64,000 nucleotides of DNA from Alteromonas sp. M12 (GTDB taxonomy: Bacteria; Pseudomonadota; Gammaproteobacteria; Enterobacterales; Alteromonadaceae): positions 558,001-622,000 of the forward strand of contig NZ_CP144164.1 in assembly GCF_037478005.1 (NCBI RefSeq), given 5' to 3'. A model generated the notes under the pieces. That model worked only from the letters and a program-made list of their open reading frames with translations, had not been told where the DNA came from and made no database searches. Numbering within the stretch: the stretch's first letter is position 1; each line of letters starts with the position of its first letter. The position numbers and the translations under genes are program-made. This document shows positions 45,943 to 54,144 of the stretch, one piece after another.

Positions 45943-46089
45943 ATGCAGACACCTCAAGAAAATCAATTACCAACAAAACAACAGCAAACTCGAAAACTAT
46001 TACAGTTCAAACCTTGTATAGCCAAAACATCAACTATTCGTTTAGACAACTTTTTAAGTTTGTTTAATAACACAATGAAATTAAAGTGA
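45943..46089 (+). CDS. 48-residue orphan protein under the SoxR promoter
   Basis: Starts at an ATG with GGAGAG at a good distance. Composition: polar, Gln-rich N-terminus (MQTPQENQLPTKQQQTRK), one Cys, and a C-terminal LDNFLSLFNNTMKLK helix-like part. It is the first gene after the SoxR promoter, 40 bp from the -10 box, and is followed after 9 bp by a VOC gene. No family recognised. It is too short for standard annotation but well placed. Confidence 0.55.
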   Translation: MQTPQENQLPTKQQQTRKLLQFKPCIAKTSTIRLDNFLSLFNNTMKLK

Positions 46090-46098
46090 GGTATGCAA

Positions 46099-46521
46099 AT
46101 GATCCGTTTAGAACATATCAATATTGTCGTCAAAGACATGCAAGAAACATTAAATTTTTATCAAGCCGCGTTTCCACACTGGTCTATTCGCCACCAAGGC
46201 AATGCTAATTGGTATGGAACCCAAAGAAATTGGCTACATTTTGGCGATGAATATAACTATCTTACGTTCAACGACAATGGAAGTGGTGAAAATAGGGACT
46301 TAAAAGGTAGTCAATTAGGGCTGGCCCATATGGCGTTTGAGGTAAGGGATATTTCGGCACTTTTAACTCGAATGCAAAGTGCTGGTTTCGAACCCCACAA
46401 CCTAGGCGCTAAAAATCAATTTAGAAAAAACATGTATTTTATTGATCCGAGCGGCTTTGAAATAGAATTTGTCGAATATCTATCAGACATACCCGGTCAA
46501 AGGAATAACGCCGACGATTAA
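46099..46521 (+). CDS. VOC family protein (glyoxalase/bleomycin resistance fold), SoxR-controlled
   Basis: 140 residues from ATG 46099, preceded by GAGG with 8 bp spacing. Two beta-alpha-beta-beta-beta modules: IRLEHINIVVKDMQETLNFY and LAHMAFEVRDISALLTRM, with the terminal FIDPSGFEIEFVEYL. Metal ligands His5/His and Glu are plausible (EHIN, HMAFE, EIEFVE). The substrate is unknown; redox-cycling drug or dioxygenase functions are possible because SoxR controls it. It faces another VOC gene on the opposite strand. Confidence 0.8.
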   Translation: MIRLEHINIVVKDMQETLNFYQAAFPHWSIRHQGNANWYGTQRNWLHFGDEYNYLTFNDNGSGENRDLKGSQLGLAHMAFEVRDISALLTRMQSAGFEPHNLGAKNQFRKNMYFIDPSGFEIEFVEYLSDIPGQRNNADD

Positions 46522-46557
46522 CTAAGTGGAAAAGTTCGCAGGCATAGGTTGATGGAT

Positions 46558-46583
46558 GTGACACGGGGGCTAACCCCCTTATC
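46558..46583. terminator. Hairpin between convergent VOC genes
   Basis: GGGGG-CTAA-CCCCC core (46565-46578) extended by GTGA/TCAC around an internal loop. It lies between two convergent genes, so probably terminates from both sides. No long T run, so confidence is moderate. Confidence 0.5.
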
Positions 46584-46586
46584 ACT

Positions 46587-46976
46587 TTAATCTTGGTACA
46601 CTTCCAATGGTAAGTTGTCAGGATCGGCGAAAAAGGTAAACTCCCGGTTTGTATATTCATCTATTCGAATCGGCTCGGGAATAATACCTTTGGTCCGCAA
46701 ATAATCGCAAAAATCACTTACCGAATCGACTTTAAAAGCCAAATGTCTGAGTCCCTGAGCTTCCGGTCTAGAGGGCCGTTGAGGGGCTCCGGGAAATGAA
46801 AACAGTTCGATTTGGCTGCCATCAGGAAGTGCTAAGTCGAGTTTGTATGAGTCTCGCTGAGCACGATAATTCTCTGCCACTATTTGAAATCCTAAAATGT
46901 CAGTATAAAAGGCTTTAGAATGCGCATAGTTGCTACAAATAATGGCCACATGATGAAAGCCTTTTAATTTAGTCAT
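46587..46976 (-). CDS. gloA2: VOC family protein, YaeR/GloA2-like glyoxalase
   Basis: 129 residues matching E. coli YaeR (GloA2) in length. KGFHHVAIICSNYAHSKAFYTDILGF, LRHLAFKVDSVSDF and DPDNLPLEVYQD give the His/Glu metal sites. GloA2 is a putative lactoylglutathione lyase. It starts 17 bp after the amylase stop on the same strand, so it is the third gene of an aldo/keto reductase-amylase-glyoxalase operon. Confidence 0.85.
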   Translation of the reverse strand: MTKLKGFHHVAIICSNYAHSKAFYTDILGFQIVAENYRAQRDSYKLDLALPDGSQIELFSFPGAPQRPSRPEAQGLRHLAFKVDSVSDFCDYLRTKGIIPEPIRIDEYTNREFTFFADPDNLPLEVYQD

Positions 46977-46993
46977 ACTCGTCTCTGAATAAG

Positions 46994-49108
46994 TTAATTG
47001 ATGTGGTTGATAGTACGTTCAACATCTGTATTTTTTTCAAGGGAAAAAGTGTGTACTACGCTTTTTCCTTGCCAATCGCTAATCGAAACTCGAATATCCT
47101 TGGCTGCCAGCCGGATAAATTTTTGTTTATCAATAATGGCTGAATATGGCGGGGTGTTATCTTTGGCGACTAATTCATATTCGCCTTGTTGATTGCTAAT
47201 TTCAGTGGTTACTTCAAACAGTGGTAATGGGCTTGAAACTTGTTCAGCAAGTCGGTAGTCAAAACGTATTACACGCCCTTGAGATTCCGTTCCTAAAAAT
47301 TCCAGTTCTACTAACTCGGTATTCTCAATGGCTGAATTCGCTTTTAAAACTGTATAGCTAAGAGCTGGCAAGGTAATTAGTATGTCATTGCTATCCATAC
47401 TAAATTTTCTGCTACCATCTATCCATTGATAGCCGTCACTGCTGGCTTTTAACCTAATAGTTTGCGGCTGATTAGTTGGATTGAAGGCCAGTAAATATTC
47501 TGTAGAGTCTTGTTTATCCACTCTGGATATTGCAAAAGCATATTCACTACCTTCGCTTGCGCGGTTAAAGGCGAATCCACGACGCAAAGTAGGGTGATCC
47601 ATACGCAGTTGTGCTAGTTTTTGCAAAGCGCGATATATTGGGTGGTTTTGATCAAAGTTCTCCGTTGCCGTTGTTGCTTCTGTGCCAAGTAAATCCAATT
47701 CATTATAGGCAGCTACTTTTGAAGGAAACATATCTTCTCGTGCGCCAACATCGCCCCCAGTGCCAACAAAGCCTTGTTCATCACCATAATAGACCACCGG
47801 AATGCCACGAGATAAGTACATGAAAGCATGAGAGAGTATATCTCGCTTGAGCTTTTCTTCTGCACTGGCATTAGGCAAACTTTGATTGATAAAAAATCCG
47901 GCCCTTCCCATATCGTGATTTCCTAAAAAATTCATTAATAAATCAGATTGACTGTCATTGTCGTTGTAAAAGTCATCATTTTCAAAAAGCTGATAGATTT
48001 CTTGAGCCGGCTTATTTCGATAAAATACATTGGCGGTCGCGTCCTGAAATCCAAAGTCGAGGACCGAAGGCATTTTACCCAAAGTTGTATAGCTACTTAG
48101 TTCTATAGGATCCGCGCTGTATACTTCACCAAAAATATGAAAGTTAGGTATGCCTTGTTGTTTTGCATGGTTTAAAATTGCCGGACTAAACGAAGACCAA
48201 AACACCATATCCACGTGTTTTACGGTGTCGATTCGAAAACCATCAGGTTTGAATTCGCTAATAATGTTTTTATAAATTTCGATCATACCGGCAATCACTT
48301 GTGGATCTTTTGTATTTAAGTCGTCAAGCCCTGCAAAGTCACCGTTAATTGCGCTCTCGCCTTGCCATATACTATCACCTTGATTGTTATAGTATTTAGG
48401 GTCATTCAGCCACGCGGGAACTTTCACATTTTCGTTGCCTGCAGGCACAAATGCTGTGTACTTGTCGCCACTTTCTAATTGCGCTTTGGATTTATAAGGG
48501 CAGGTCCTTTCGTCTATAAAACTGCCGTCTGAGTTATGACACTCTTGATAACTGATAACATCCGCAGTGTGATTAGTAATGATGTCGAAAAATATTTTGA
48601 TACCCTTATCATGAGCAGCGCTTATTAAATCCTTAAGGTCTTGGTTGCTGCCAAAATGCGGATCGATTTGGGTAAAGTCGAGAATCCAGTAACCGTGATG
48701 AGCATAACCATCGGATTGAATTGCTTTGTTGCGTAAAATCGGTGTCATCCAGATTGCACTGATCCCGAGTTCCTTCAGGTAATCTAATTTTTGCTCTAAT
48801 CCTTTGATATCACCGCCATGAAATCCTTTAATGTCATCAATACTATATCCACCTTGGGAGATTGGAATGGATTTTGAACCCATATCGTTATCGGGATTGC
48901 CATTGTAAAAACGGTCAGGCATAACGAAGTAAAAAATATCGTCGCGCACATCTCGATTTAAATAGTCGTCGTAAATATCAGGGAAAGATAAAGTTATTGG
49001 ATCTGATATGACTTTTTGCGTACCTGATGAGGGCAGCTCTTGCTTGGAACAAGCAAATAAAAGAGAGCAGCTGAATATCAGAGTAAGTAGGGTATTTAGG
49101 TATTTCAT
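46994..49108 (-). CDS. Secreted alpha-amylase family lipoprotein (GH13)
   Basis: 704 residues. Lipobox LFAC with Cys20. GH13 catalytic barrel to about residue 480: DIITNH (175-180), nucleophile Asp294 in GFRIDTVKHV, acid/base Glu328 in HIFGEVY, and Asp399 in FLGNHDMGR. A C-terminal beta domain follows from about 540, with a further Ig-like domain. VAAREDMF-type loops around 460 suit a maltodextrin/cyclodextrin enzyme. It is likely on the outer membrane and may supply alpha-glucan fragments. It lies 18 bp after the aldo/keto reductase gene. Confidence 0.88.
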   Translation of the reverse strand: MKYLNTLLTLIFSCSLLFACSKQELPSSGTQKVISDPITLSFPDIYDDYLNRDVRDDIFYFVMPDRFYNGNPDNDMGSKSIPISQGGYSIDDIKGFHGGDIKGLEQKLDYLKELGISAIWMTPILRNKAIQSDGYAHHGYWILDFTQIDPHFGSNQDLKDLISAAHDKGIKIFFDIITNHTADVISYQECHNSDGSFIDERTCPYKSKAQLESGDKYTAFVPAGNENVKVPAWLNDPKYYNNQGDSIWQGESAINGDFAGLDDLNTKDPQVIAGMIEIYKNIISEFKPDGFRIDTVKHVDMVFWSSFSPAILNHAKQQGIPNFHIFGEVYSADPIELSSYTTLGKMPSVLDFGFQDATANVFYRNKPAQEIYQLFENDDFYNDNDSQSDLLMNFLGNHDMGRAGFFINQSLPNASAEEKLKRDILSHAFMYLSRGIPVVYYGDEQGFVGTGGDVGAREDMFPSKVAAYNELDLLGTEATTATENFDQNHPIYRALQKLAQLRMDHPTLRRGFAFNRASEGSEYAFAISRVDKQDSTEYLLAFNPTNQPQTIRLKASSDGYQWIDGSRKFSMDSNDILITLPALSYTVLKANSAIENTELVELEFLGTESQGRVIRFDYRLAEQVSSPLPLFEVTTEISNQQGEYELVAKDNTPPYSAIIDKQKFIRLAAKDIRVSISDWQGKSVVHTFSLEKNTDVERTINHIN

Positions 49109-49126
49109 AATGGGCTCTCTTTAAGG

Positions 49127-50098
49127 TTAAGGTAATTCACAACCACGGGCTGTTACAAACAGTGAATACCAATGTTCCCTTGTTAGTTCAAATTGTGACG
49201 CTTGGCTACAGGCTTGAATTCTCAGTGGATTGGTTGTGCCAATAATGGGTTGGATTTTCGCTGGGTGGCGCATTAAAAAAGCCAACAAAATCGCCTCTGC
49301 AGAGGTTTGGTAATCTGCTGCTAGTTTACTGACTAAATCTGCGGTCTGCTGAATATGATGTGGTTGATTTGTTAAACTCTTGCCAGACAAGGTGCCTTGG
49401 CAAAGGCTTCCCCAGGCTTGTACTTGAACATTGTTGAGTTGGCAATATTCCATAGTACCGCTAGGAAAGGATAGGTCTTTTGCCTGAGGATGGTTAGCCA
49501 GCACAACATCCTCTAAGAAATCTAAATGGGTTAGATTCAATTCAATTTGGTTGGCAACCAAAGGCATGTCTAACGCCGATTGCAATAGTTTCATTTGATG
49601 GGAATTTTGATTGGATACACCAAATTGTTTTACTTTGCCACTGGCTTTGAGTATCGAAAATGCCTCGGCGACTTCATCGGCTTGCATCAATGGATCTGGG
49701 CGGTGCAGCAGGAAAATATCAATATATTCAGTATTGAGTCGGTTGAGGATCCCGTCTACAGATTTTAAAATGTAGTGTTTTGAAAAGTCGAATCGTTTTG
49801 GGCCTTTTTCATCTTCAAAAACAATTCCACATTTAGATTGCAGTAGGATATTTTCGCGTAATTCAGGGCGTGCTTTTAATACTTCACCAAAAACCTGTTC
49901 TGCTTTTCCCATGGTGTAAATATCAGCATGATCAAAACTGTTAATTCCACAATCTAATGCCGCGTCAACCGCAGTATGTGCCTGTGTAACATGTTTAGAT
50001 TCAAATGGAGCTGTGCCCCAAGATCCACCTAATCCCATACAGCCTAGGGATATCGGACTCATGCTTGGAAAATACGAATTCAACGGTATTTGTTTCAT
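49127..50098 (-). CDS. Aldo/keto reductase (YdhF-like)
   Basis: 323 residues. Catalytic tetrad: Asp in NSFDHADIYT, Tyr in DIYTMGKAEQVFGEVL, Lys in LQSKCGI, His in LLHRPDP. NADPH site includes GVSNQNSHQMKLLQ and the C-terminal PIIGTTNPLRIQAC. It reduces aldehydes or ketones; natural substrate is unknown. Together with the glyoxalase-like gene it could handle reactive carbonyls arising from sugar metabolism, but this is inference. Confidence 0.87.
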   Translation of the reverse strand: MKQIPLNSYFPSMSPISLGCMGLGGSWGTAPFESKHVTQAHTAVDAALDCGINSFDHADIYTMGKAEQVFGEVLKARPELRENILLQSKCGIVFEDEKGPKRFDFSKHYILKSVDGILNRLNTEYIDIFLLHRPDPLMQADEVAEAFSILKASGKVKQFGVSNQNSHQMKLLQSALDMPLVANQIELNLTHLDFLEDVVLANHPQAKDLSFPSGTMEYCQLNNVQVQAWGSLCQGTLSGKSLTNQPHHIQQTADLVSKLAADYQTSAEAILLAFLMRHPAKIQPIIGTTNPLRIQACSQASQFELTREHWYSLFVTARGCELP

Positions 50099-50176
50099 GC
50101 CAACGTCTTTTAAAATGAAATAATTCAGTCATTCTAATCAGTTTACAAAAAGATTACATTGAATACGTATGCGTTA

Positions 50177-50206
50177 GGTCAATTCACACTCGTCGGTGAA
50201 TTGACC
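50177..50206. terminator. 11-bp hairpin between cydB and the aldo/keto reductase
   Basis: Perfect inverted repeat GGTCAATTCAC/GTGAATTGACC with an 8-nt loop. No T run follows on either strand, so it may be a transcript-stabilising hairpin or a binding site rather than a true terminator. Confidence 0.5.
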
Positions 50207-50280
50207 ACTCATTTTATAAGCGCTGCAATGAAATTCAGCTATTTATCAGCGTGAACCTAAGTAAGCTGAAAATGGCTATT

Positions 50281-51279
50281 CTAATGGTATTCCAAATCTC
50301 TTACTTTTCCCCAGAACACACGGTATGAGAACAAGGTGTAAGCAAAAATACAGGGAATAACAATAAGTGCGCCATACAAAATAACCCGTAGAGACTCAGG
50401 TGCACTTGCTGCTTGCCAGATATTCAATTCGCCTGGCACCACAAAAGGATAAAAACTAAATGCTAAGCCGACAAAACTGAAGGTGAAAATGGCTGTACAG
50501 AGTACAAAGGGTAACCAGCAACCAGCGTCATCTTCTAACGGTAATCTTTGCAGCGTGAAATACCCAATCACAAAAAAGGCAAAACATAATATTGGTACCA
50601 ACGCGATAAAATAGGCTAGCGGAGGTTGCGTCCAGCGTTCGAACACAAAGGGATTAATTAACGGGTTGATAATACACACAGCAAGGATCCCCACTAAACA
50701 TACTTTCCCCGCATTCTTTGCCCATTTTACCGATCTAATTTGTAACTCGTCTTCCGTTTTCATGATTAGCCAGCACGCGCCAATGAGCGCATACGCCATT
50801 GCTACACCTGCGGCACTGAGTAAACTGAAGCCAACGGCTTCTATACTGGTTTCAAATCCCATCACAAACATGCCCAACATATAACCTTGAGAAGCGGCCG
50901 CAATGAAAGATCCTAATTTAAATAGCTTGTCCCAACGGTCTTTTTTATGAGCGATTACCTTGGCTCTAAAATCAAAGGACACTCCTCGAATTATTAACCC
51001 AATCAATAACATGGCGGTAGGCAAATAAAGTGCTTTCAAAATAATACTGTGGGCACTAGGAAAAGCGACTAACATCAACCCGACTGCTAACACTAACCAA
51101 GTTTCATTCGCATCCCAAAATGGGCCAATTGAGGCGATCATTTTGTCTCTTTGTTGTTGATTGTCCATAGGTAAAAGCAAACCAACGCCGAGATCGTAAC
51201 CGTCGAGAATCGCATAAACTAGTACTGAGAACGCCATTAAACCGGCAAAAATAATAGGTAAATCGTGGTCTAAGAACAT
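50281..51279 (-). CDS. cydB: Cytochrome bd-type ubiquinol oxidase subunit II
   Basis: 332 residues with eight or more membrane segments. Opening IFAGLMAFSVLVYAILDGYDLGVG is the CydB signature. Shorter than E. coli CydB (379), as in cyanide-insensitive oxidases. The start overlaps the cydA stop by one base (TAATG). No cydX-like small gene was seen downstream. Confidence 0.94.
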   Translation of the reverse strand: MFLDHDLPIIFAGLMAFSVLVYAILDGYDLGVGLLLPMDNQQQRDKMIASIGPFWDANETWLVLAVGLMLVAFPSAHSIILKALYLPTAMLLIGLIIRGVSFDFRAKVIAHKKDRWDKLFKLGSFIAAASQGYMLGMFVMGFETSIEAVGFSLLSAAGVAMAYALIGACWLIMKTEDELQIRSVKWAKNAGKVCLVGILAVCIINPLINPFVFERWTQPPLAYFIALVPILCFAFFVIGYFTLQRLPLEDDAGCWLPFVLCTAIFTFSFVGLAFSFYPFVVPGELNIWQAASAPESLRVILYGALIVIPCIFAYTLFSYRVFWGKVRDLEYH

Positions 51280-52640
51280 TAGTTGGCCTCCGCAGTCGCT
51301 GTGGTGCGAGCTGGTGTGTACTCAGCCGCATCGTATTCTTCAATTTCTACTGACTTTCTTGCCATGTAAAACAAAGTTTTTATGTATGCAAACAGTAAGA
51401 AAGCATACAGCGTCAAATACATCGCCAAGCTGACCCCAACGTTTTCTGGCGCAATATCAGTTACCGCATCCGCCGTGGTTAATATGCCGCTTACTAAATA
51501 AGGTTGGCGACCTATTTCGGTAACGTACCATCCCGCTAAAGTTGCAACCCAACCTGAAAATGTCATCCCAATGAAGAATTTCAGCATCCATGGTGAAAGT
51601 GACTTTTTCCGCCATAAGTAGAAGCTCGCTAACCAACTACTGAATAGCATGAGCATTCCTAGTCCAACCATGATTCTAAAGCCATAGAACACCGGCTTAA
51701 CGGGGGGATGTTTGCCTTCAAATTCGTTTAGACCTCTAATTTGTCCGTCTGGATCATGGGTTAAGATAACGCTGGCCATCTTTGGAATGGCTATTTCTAA
51801 ATGGTTAGTGCGCTGCTCTTCATCAGGGACAGCAAATAACAGTAGTGGTGCGCCATTTGTTGTTTCCCAAACGCCTTCCATTGCTGCAACTTTTTGAGGC
51901 TGATGCTCAAACGTATTAAGCCCATGCATGTCACCCATAATCACTTGTAATGGTGTGAGTATTGCGGCTAGGAAGATAGCCGTTTTTAAAGCTAAATTAG
52001 GGGCTTTTTTGTTATCGCCTCGAAGGATTCGGTAGGCTGAAATTCCGGCAATTAAAAAACAAATGGTTAACCCTGATGCTAACAGCATGTGCCCTAATCG
52101 ATATGGAAATGATGGATTAAAAATAATCTCAAACCAGTCAACCGCATAAGCTACGCCATCGCGCATCTCAAAACCTGTTGGGGTATGCATCCACGAGTTA
52201 AGGGCTAAAATCCAAAACGCTGAAAGTGAGGTTCCTATTGCAACTATAAAGGTAGATAAAGTATGGAGCCAAGGCGGCACGCGGTTAATACCAAATAACA
52301 TCACGCCTAAGAAGGTTGCCTCTAAGAAAAACGCAGTCATTATTTCGTAGGCCAAGAGTGGCCCCGCAATATTACCTACCGTAGCCATAAAACCTGGCCA
52401 GTTGGTGCCAAATTGAAATGACATTGTAATGCCACTCACCACACCCATTGCAAACGTGAGGGCGAATACCTTTACCCAAAAACGGTAGATTCGCATCCAC
52501 ACTGGATGTTTACTAATGTGAAAACGAACGCGGAAATAGAAAAGCATCCAGCACATAGCAATGCTTATGGCTGGAAATAAAATATGAAAACTAATGTTAG
52601 CTGCAAATTGAATGCGAGAAAGTAGCATTACATCTGCCAT
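51279..52640 (-). CDS. cydA: Cytochrome bd-type ubiquinol oxidase subunit I (cyanide-insensitive type)
   Basis: 453 residues. Heme ligands His19 (NISFHILFP) and His184 (RLGHMLLA) are in place, with Glu99 and Glu107 (AYEIMTAFFLEATFLG) of the proton channel. GWYVTEIGRQPYLV near residue 375 is the other hallmark. Protein is shorter than E. coli CydA (522) because the Q-loop is short, which points to the CioA subfamily. It is the quinol oxidase for low oxygen or respiratory inhibitors. An upstream regulator gene and an FNR palindrome suggest oxygen control. Confidence 0.94.
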   Translation of the reverse strand: MADVMLLSRIQFAANISFHILFPAISIAMCWMLFYFRVRFHISKHPVWMRIYRFWVKVFALTFAMGVVSGITMSFQFGTNWPGFMATVGNIAGPLLAYEIMTAFFLEATFLGVMLFGINRVPPWLHTLSTFIVAIGTSLSAFWILALNSWMHTPTGFEMRDGVAYAVDWFEIIFNPSFPYRLGHMLLASGLTICFLIAGISAYRILRGDNKKAPNLALKTAIFLAAILTPLQVIMGDMHGLNTFEHQPQKVAAMEGVWETTNGAPLLLFAVPDEEQRTNHLEIAIPKMASVILTHDPDGQIRGLNEFEGKHPPVKPVFYGFRIMVGLGMLMLFSSWLASFYLWRKKSLSPWMLKFFIGMTFSGWVATLAGWYVTEIGRQPYLVSGILTTADAVTDIAPENVGVSLAMYLTLYAFLLFAYIKTLFYMARKSVEIEEYDAAEYTPARTTATAEAN

Positions 52641-52744
52641 TGAAACCCCCTAGCGGCGCTGATTTTAGCCGTTGTTTATTTAAATTTAAAACTCGATGAA
52701 TTTAACCCTGCGTACGGCGATAATCTGCTTTTTGCATGTTTGAT

Positions 52745-53290
52745 TTAACTGCTTTTTAGGAACTTATCCTTCATATCTAAGACCTTTCCGACGCCTGAAC
52801 CTAACTTCATTAAGGTTGCCATTTTTTCAGGACTCAGACGTTGCAGTTCTTCACTCCACTGTGTGACGTTTTCTAATAAGTCATGGATCTCTTGTAACTG
52901 TCGTTGCGCATATTCTTCTTGTTGATTTGCCGGTGTAACCAAAAGAGTATCTCGAAGCACGCTCATAGTGGGTTCAATTTCCCGTTTTCGACGCTCTTCA
53001 AATACTTTATTGGCCATATCCCAAATGCTGCCTAAAGATTTAAAATAGTCTTTTCTATCTCCGGGAACATGATGCATTTGCACTAGTCGCCACGACTGTA
53101 ATTCTTTCAATCCCATACTGACGTTACCGCGAGAAACATTCAGGGCCTCTGCAATATCATTTGCGCTTAAAGGCTCTTCACTTATTACTAAAAGCGCATA
53201 CATTTGACCAACAGTTCGATTAAAACCCCATCGACTACCCATTTCACCGAAATGCATAACGAAGGTTTCTATCATGGGTGTCATTTTCAT
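52745..53290 (-). CDS. GbsR/MarR-family transcriptional regulator
   Basis: 181 residues from ATG 53290. Winged-helix core: GQMYALLVISEEPLSANDIAEALNVSRGNVSMGLKELQSWRLVQ, with RGNVSMGLKEL as the recognition helix and HVPGDRKDYF as the wing. The long C-terminal helices are typical of GbsR proteins. It lies 104 bp upstream of cydA on the same strand, so it may be in the same transcription unit and regulate it. Confidence 0.88.
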   Translation of the reverse strand: MKMTPMIETFVMHFGEMGSRWGFNRTVGQMYALLVISEEPLSANDIAEALNVSRGNVSMGLKELQSWRLVQMHHVPGDRKDYFKSLGSIWDMANKVFEERRKREIEPTMSVLRDTLLVTPANQQEEYAQRQLQEIHDLLENVTQWSEELQRLSPEKMATLMKLGSGVGKVLDMKDKFLKSS

Positions 53291-53311
53291 AATCAAGACT
53301 CTTTTCTGAAG

Positions 53312-53329
53312 TTTCAGTAATTTCTGAAA
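53312..53329. promoter_or_regulatory. Inverted repeat upstream of the GbsR-family gene, candidate operator
   Basis: TTTCAGTAATTTCTGAAA has 6-bp arms. A further TTCTGAA half site lies at 53304-53310. It begins 22 bp before the regulator start, so autoregulation is plausible. Confidence 0.5.
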
Positions 53330-53343
53330 ATTATAAACGCTAA

Positions 53344-53357
53344 TTGATGCAGATCAA
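53344..53357. promoter_or_regulatory. Perfect FNR box
   Basis: TTGATGCAGATCAA matches the FNR consensus TTGATnnnnATCAA in all fixed positions. It lies 54 bp upstream of the regulator that precedes cydAB. It is about 420 bp from the bufferin operon. Confidence 0.75.
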
Positions 53358-53775
53358 ATATTATTTTATTTATTTGTGTTTGCTATTGGCGGAATGGTTA
53401 AGAGTTTCGGTGAGGATTTTTGTATGAAATATGCTTTTTGTACTGAGCGAAGAATAATATTTAAACCAAATTAGCAGCGTTTATTGCGATTAGATCCCTA
53501 CTTAATCGCAATAAAGGGTGTCTTTTTGGATGTTTTTTTCAACACATTTTAGCCGTTAAAAAGCGAACTGGCGATGGAGGCAGCTAATTGATATTCATAA
53601 AAATTTTATACTTTTTCATTTTTTGCTAATCCACTTCTTAAACAAAATAATTTTCTAAATAAAATATTTTTTTGAAATTTTAACGAAAGGCTAATGGTCT
53701 TTAACTTACATAATGGACTACATTGTTCAAAAAGTAGCCCGTTTTTCACAACTAAATATTTTGAGGATACGATTT
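53358..53775. other. Intergenic region between the FNR box and the bufferin operon
   Basis: About 418 AT-rich bp. No gene. It must contain the promoter of the bufferin operon, but no clear -10/-35 pair, ECF motif or copper-regulator box was recognised. A longer in-frame start for bufA1 at 53713 is not preferred. Confidence 0.4.
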
Positions 53776-54129
53776 ATGAAACATAACAATTCGATTAAAA
53801 CTGCTTTACTTATTGGTGCCACTCTTGCCGCTTCTCAAGTCGCCGTTGCTAAACCAAATGATCAATTATCATTAGCAGATGCGACACCTGAAAAAGTGAA
53901 AGTCGCTTTCCAAGAATGGAAAGATGGCAATAGACTACGTGGACGTAAAGACAAGTGTTATGGGATTGCTTTAGCCGGTGAGAACGATTGTAAAGCTGGC
54001 GCTGGCACAAGTTGTGAAGGGACTTCTACCGTTGATTTCCAAAAAAATGCATGGACTTATGCACCTAAAGGTTCATGTGAATACATAATCACACCAAATG
54101 GTGCTGGTTCTAAAGACCCAATTGCTTAA
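53776..54129 (+). CDS. bufA1: BufA1-family bufferin precursor (DUF2282)
   Basis: 117 residues from ATG 53776, behind GAGGA. Sec signal cleaved near AVA (26). Mature part holds four Cys at 61, 72, 80 and 101 in the order [18 protein letters not shown] and GSCEY, the DUF2282 pattern. These are RiPP metallophores whose Cys are turned into thiooxazoles by an MNIO enzyme, exported to the periplasm and thought to buffer copper. Followed 15 bp later by the MNIO gene. Confidence 0.9.
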   Translation: MKHNNSIKTALLIGATLAASQVAVAKPNDQLSLADATPEKVKVAFQEWKDGNRLRGRKDKCYGIALAGENDCKAGAGTSCEGTSTVDFQKNAWTYAPKGSCEYIITPNGAGSKDPIA

Positions 54130-54144
54130 GCGTTTCATTTCCGA

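Noticed and set aside
45837-46067. A 76-codon frame from 45837 starting MSFFFKNMKKS
   Set aside because: It would start upstream of the SoxR operator and translate it, and it has no ribosome site. The 48-codon frame from 45943 has GGAGAG and fits the promoter.
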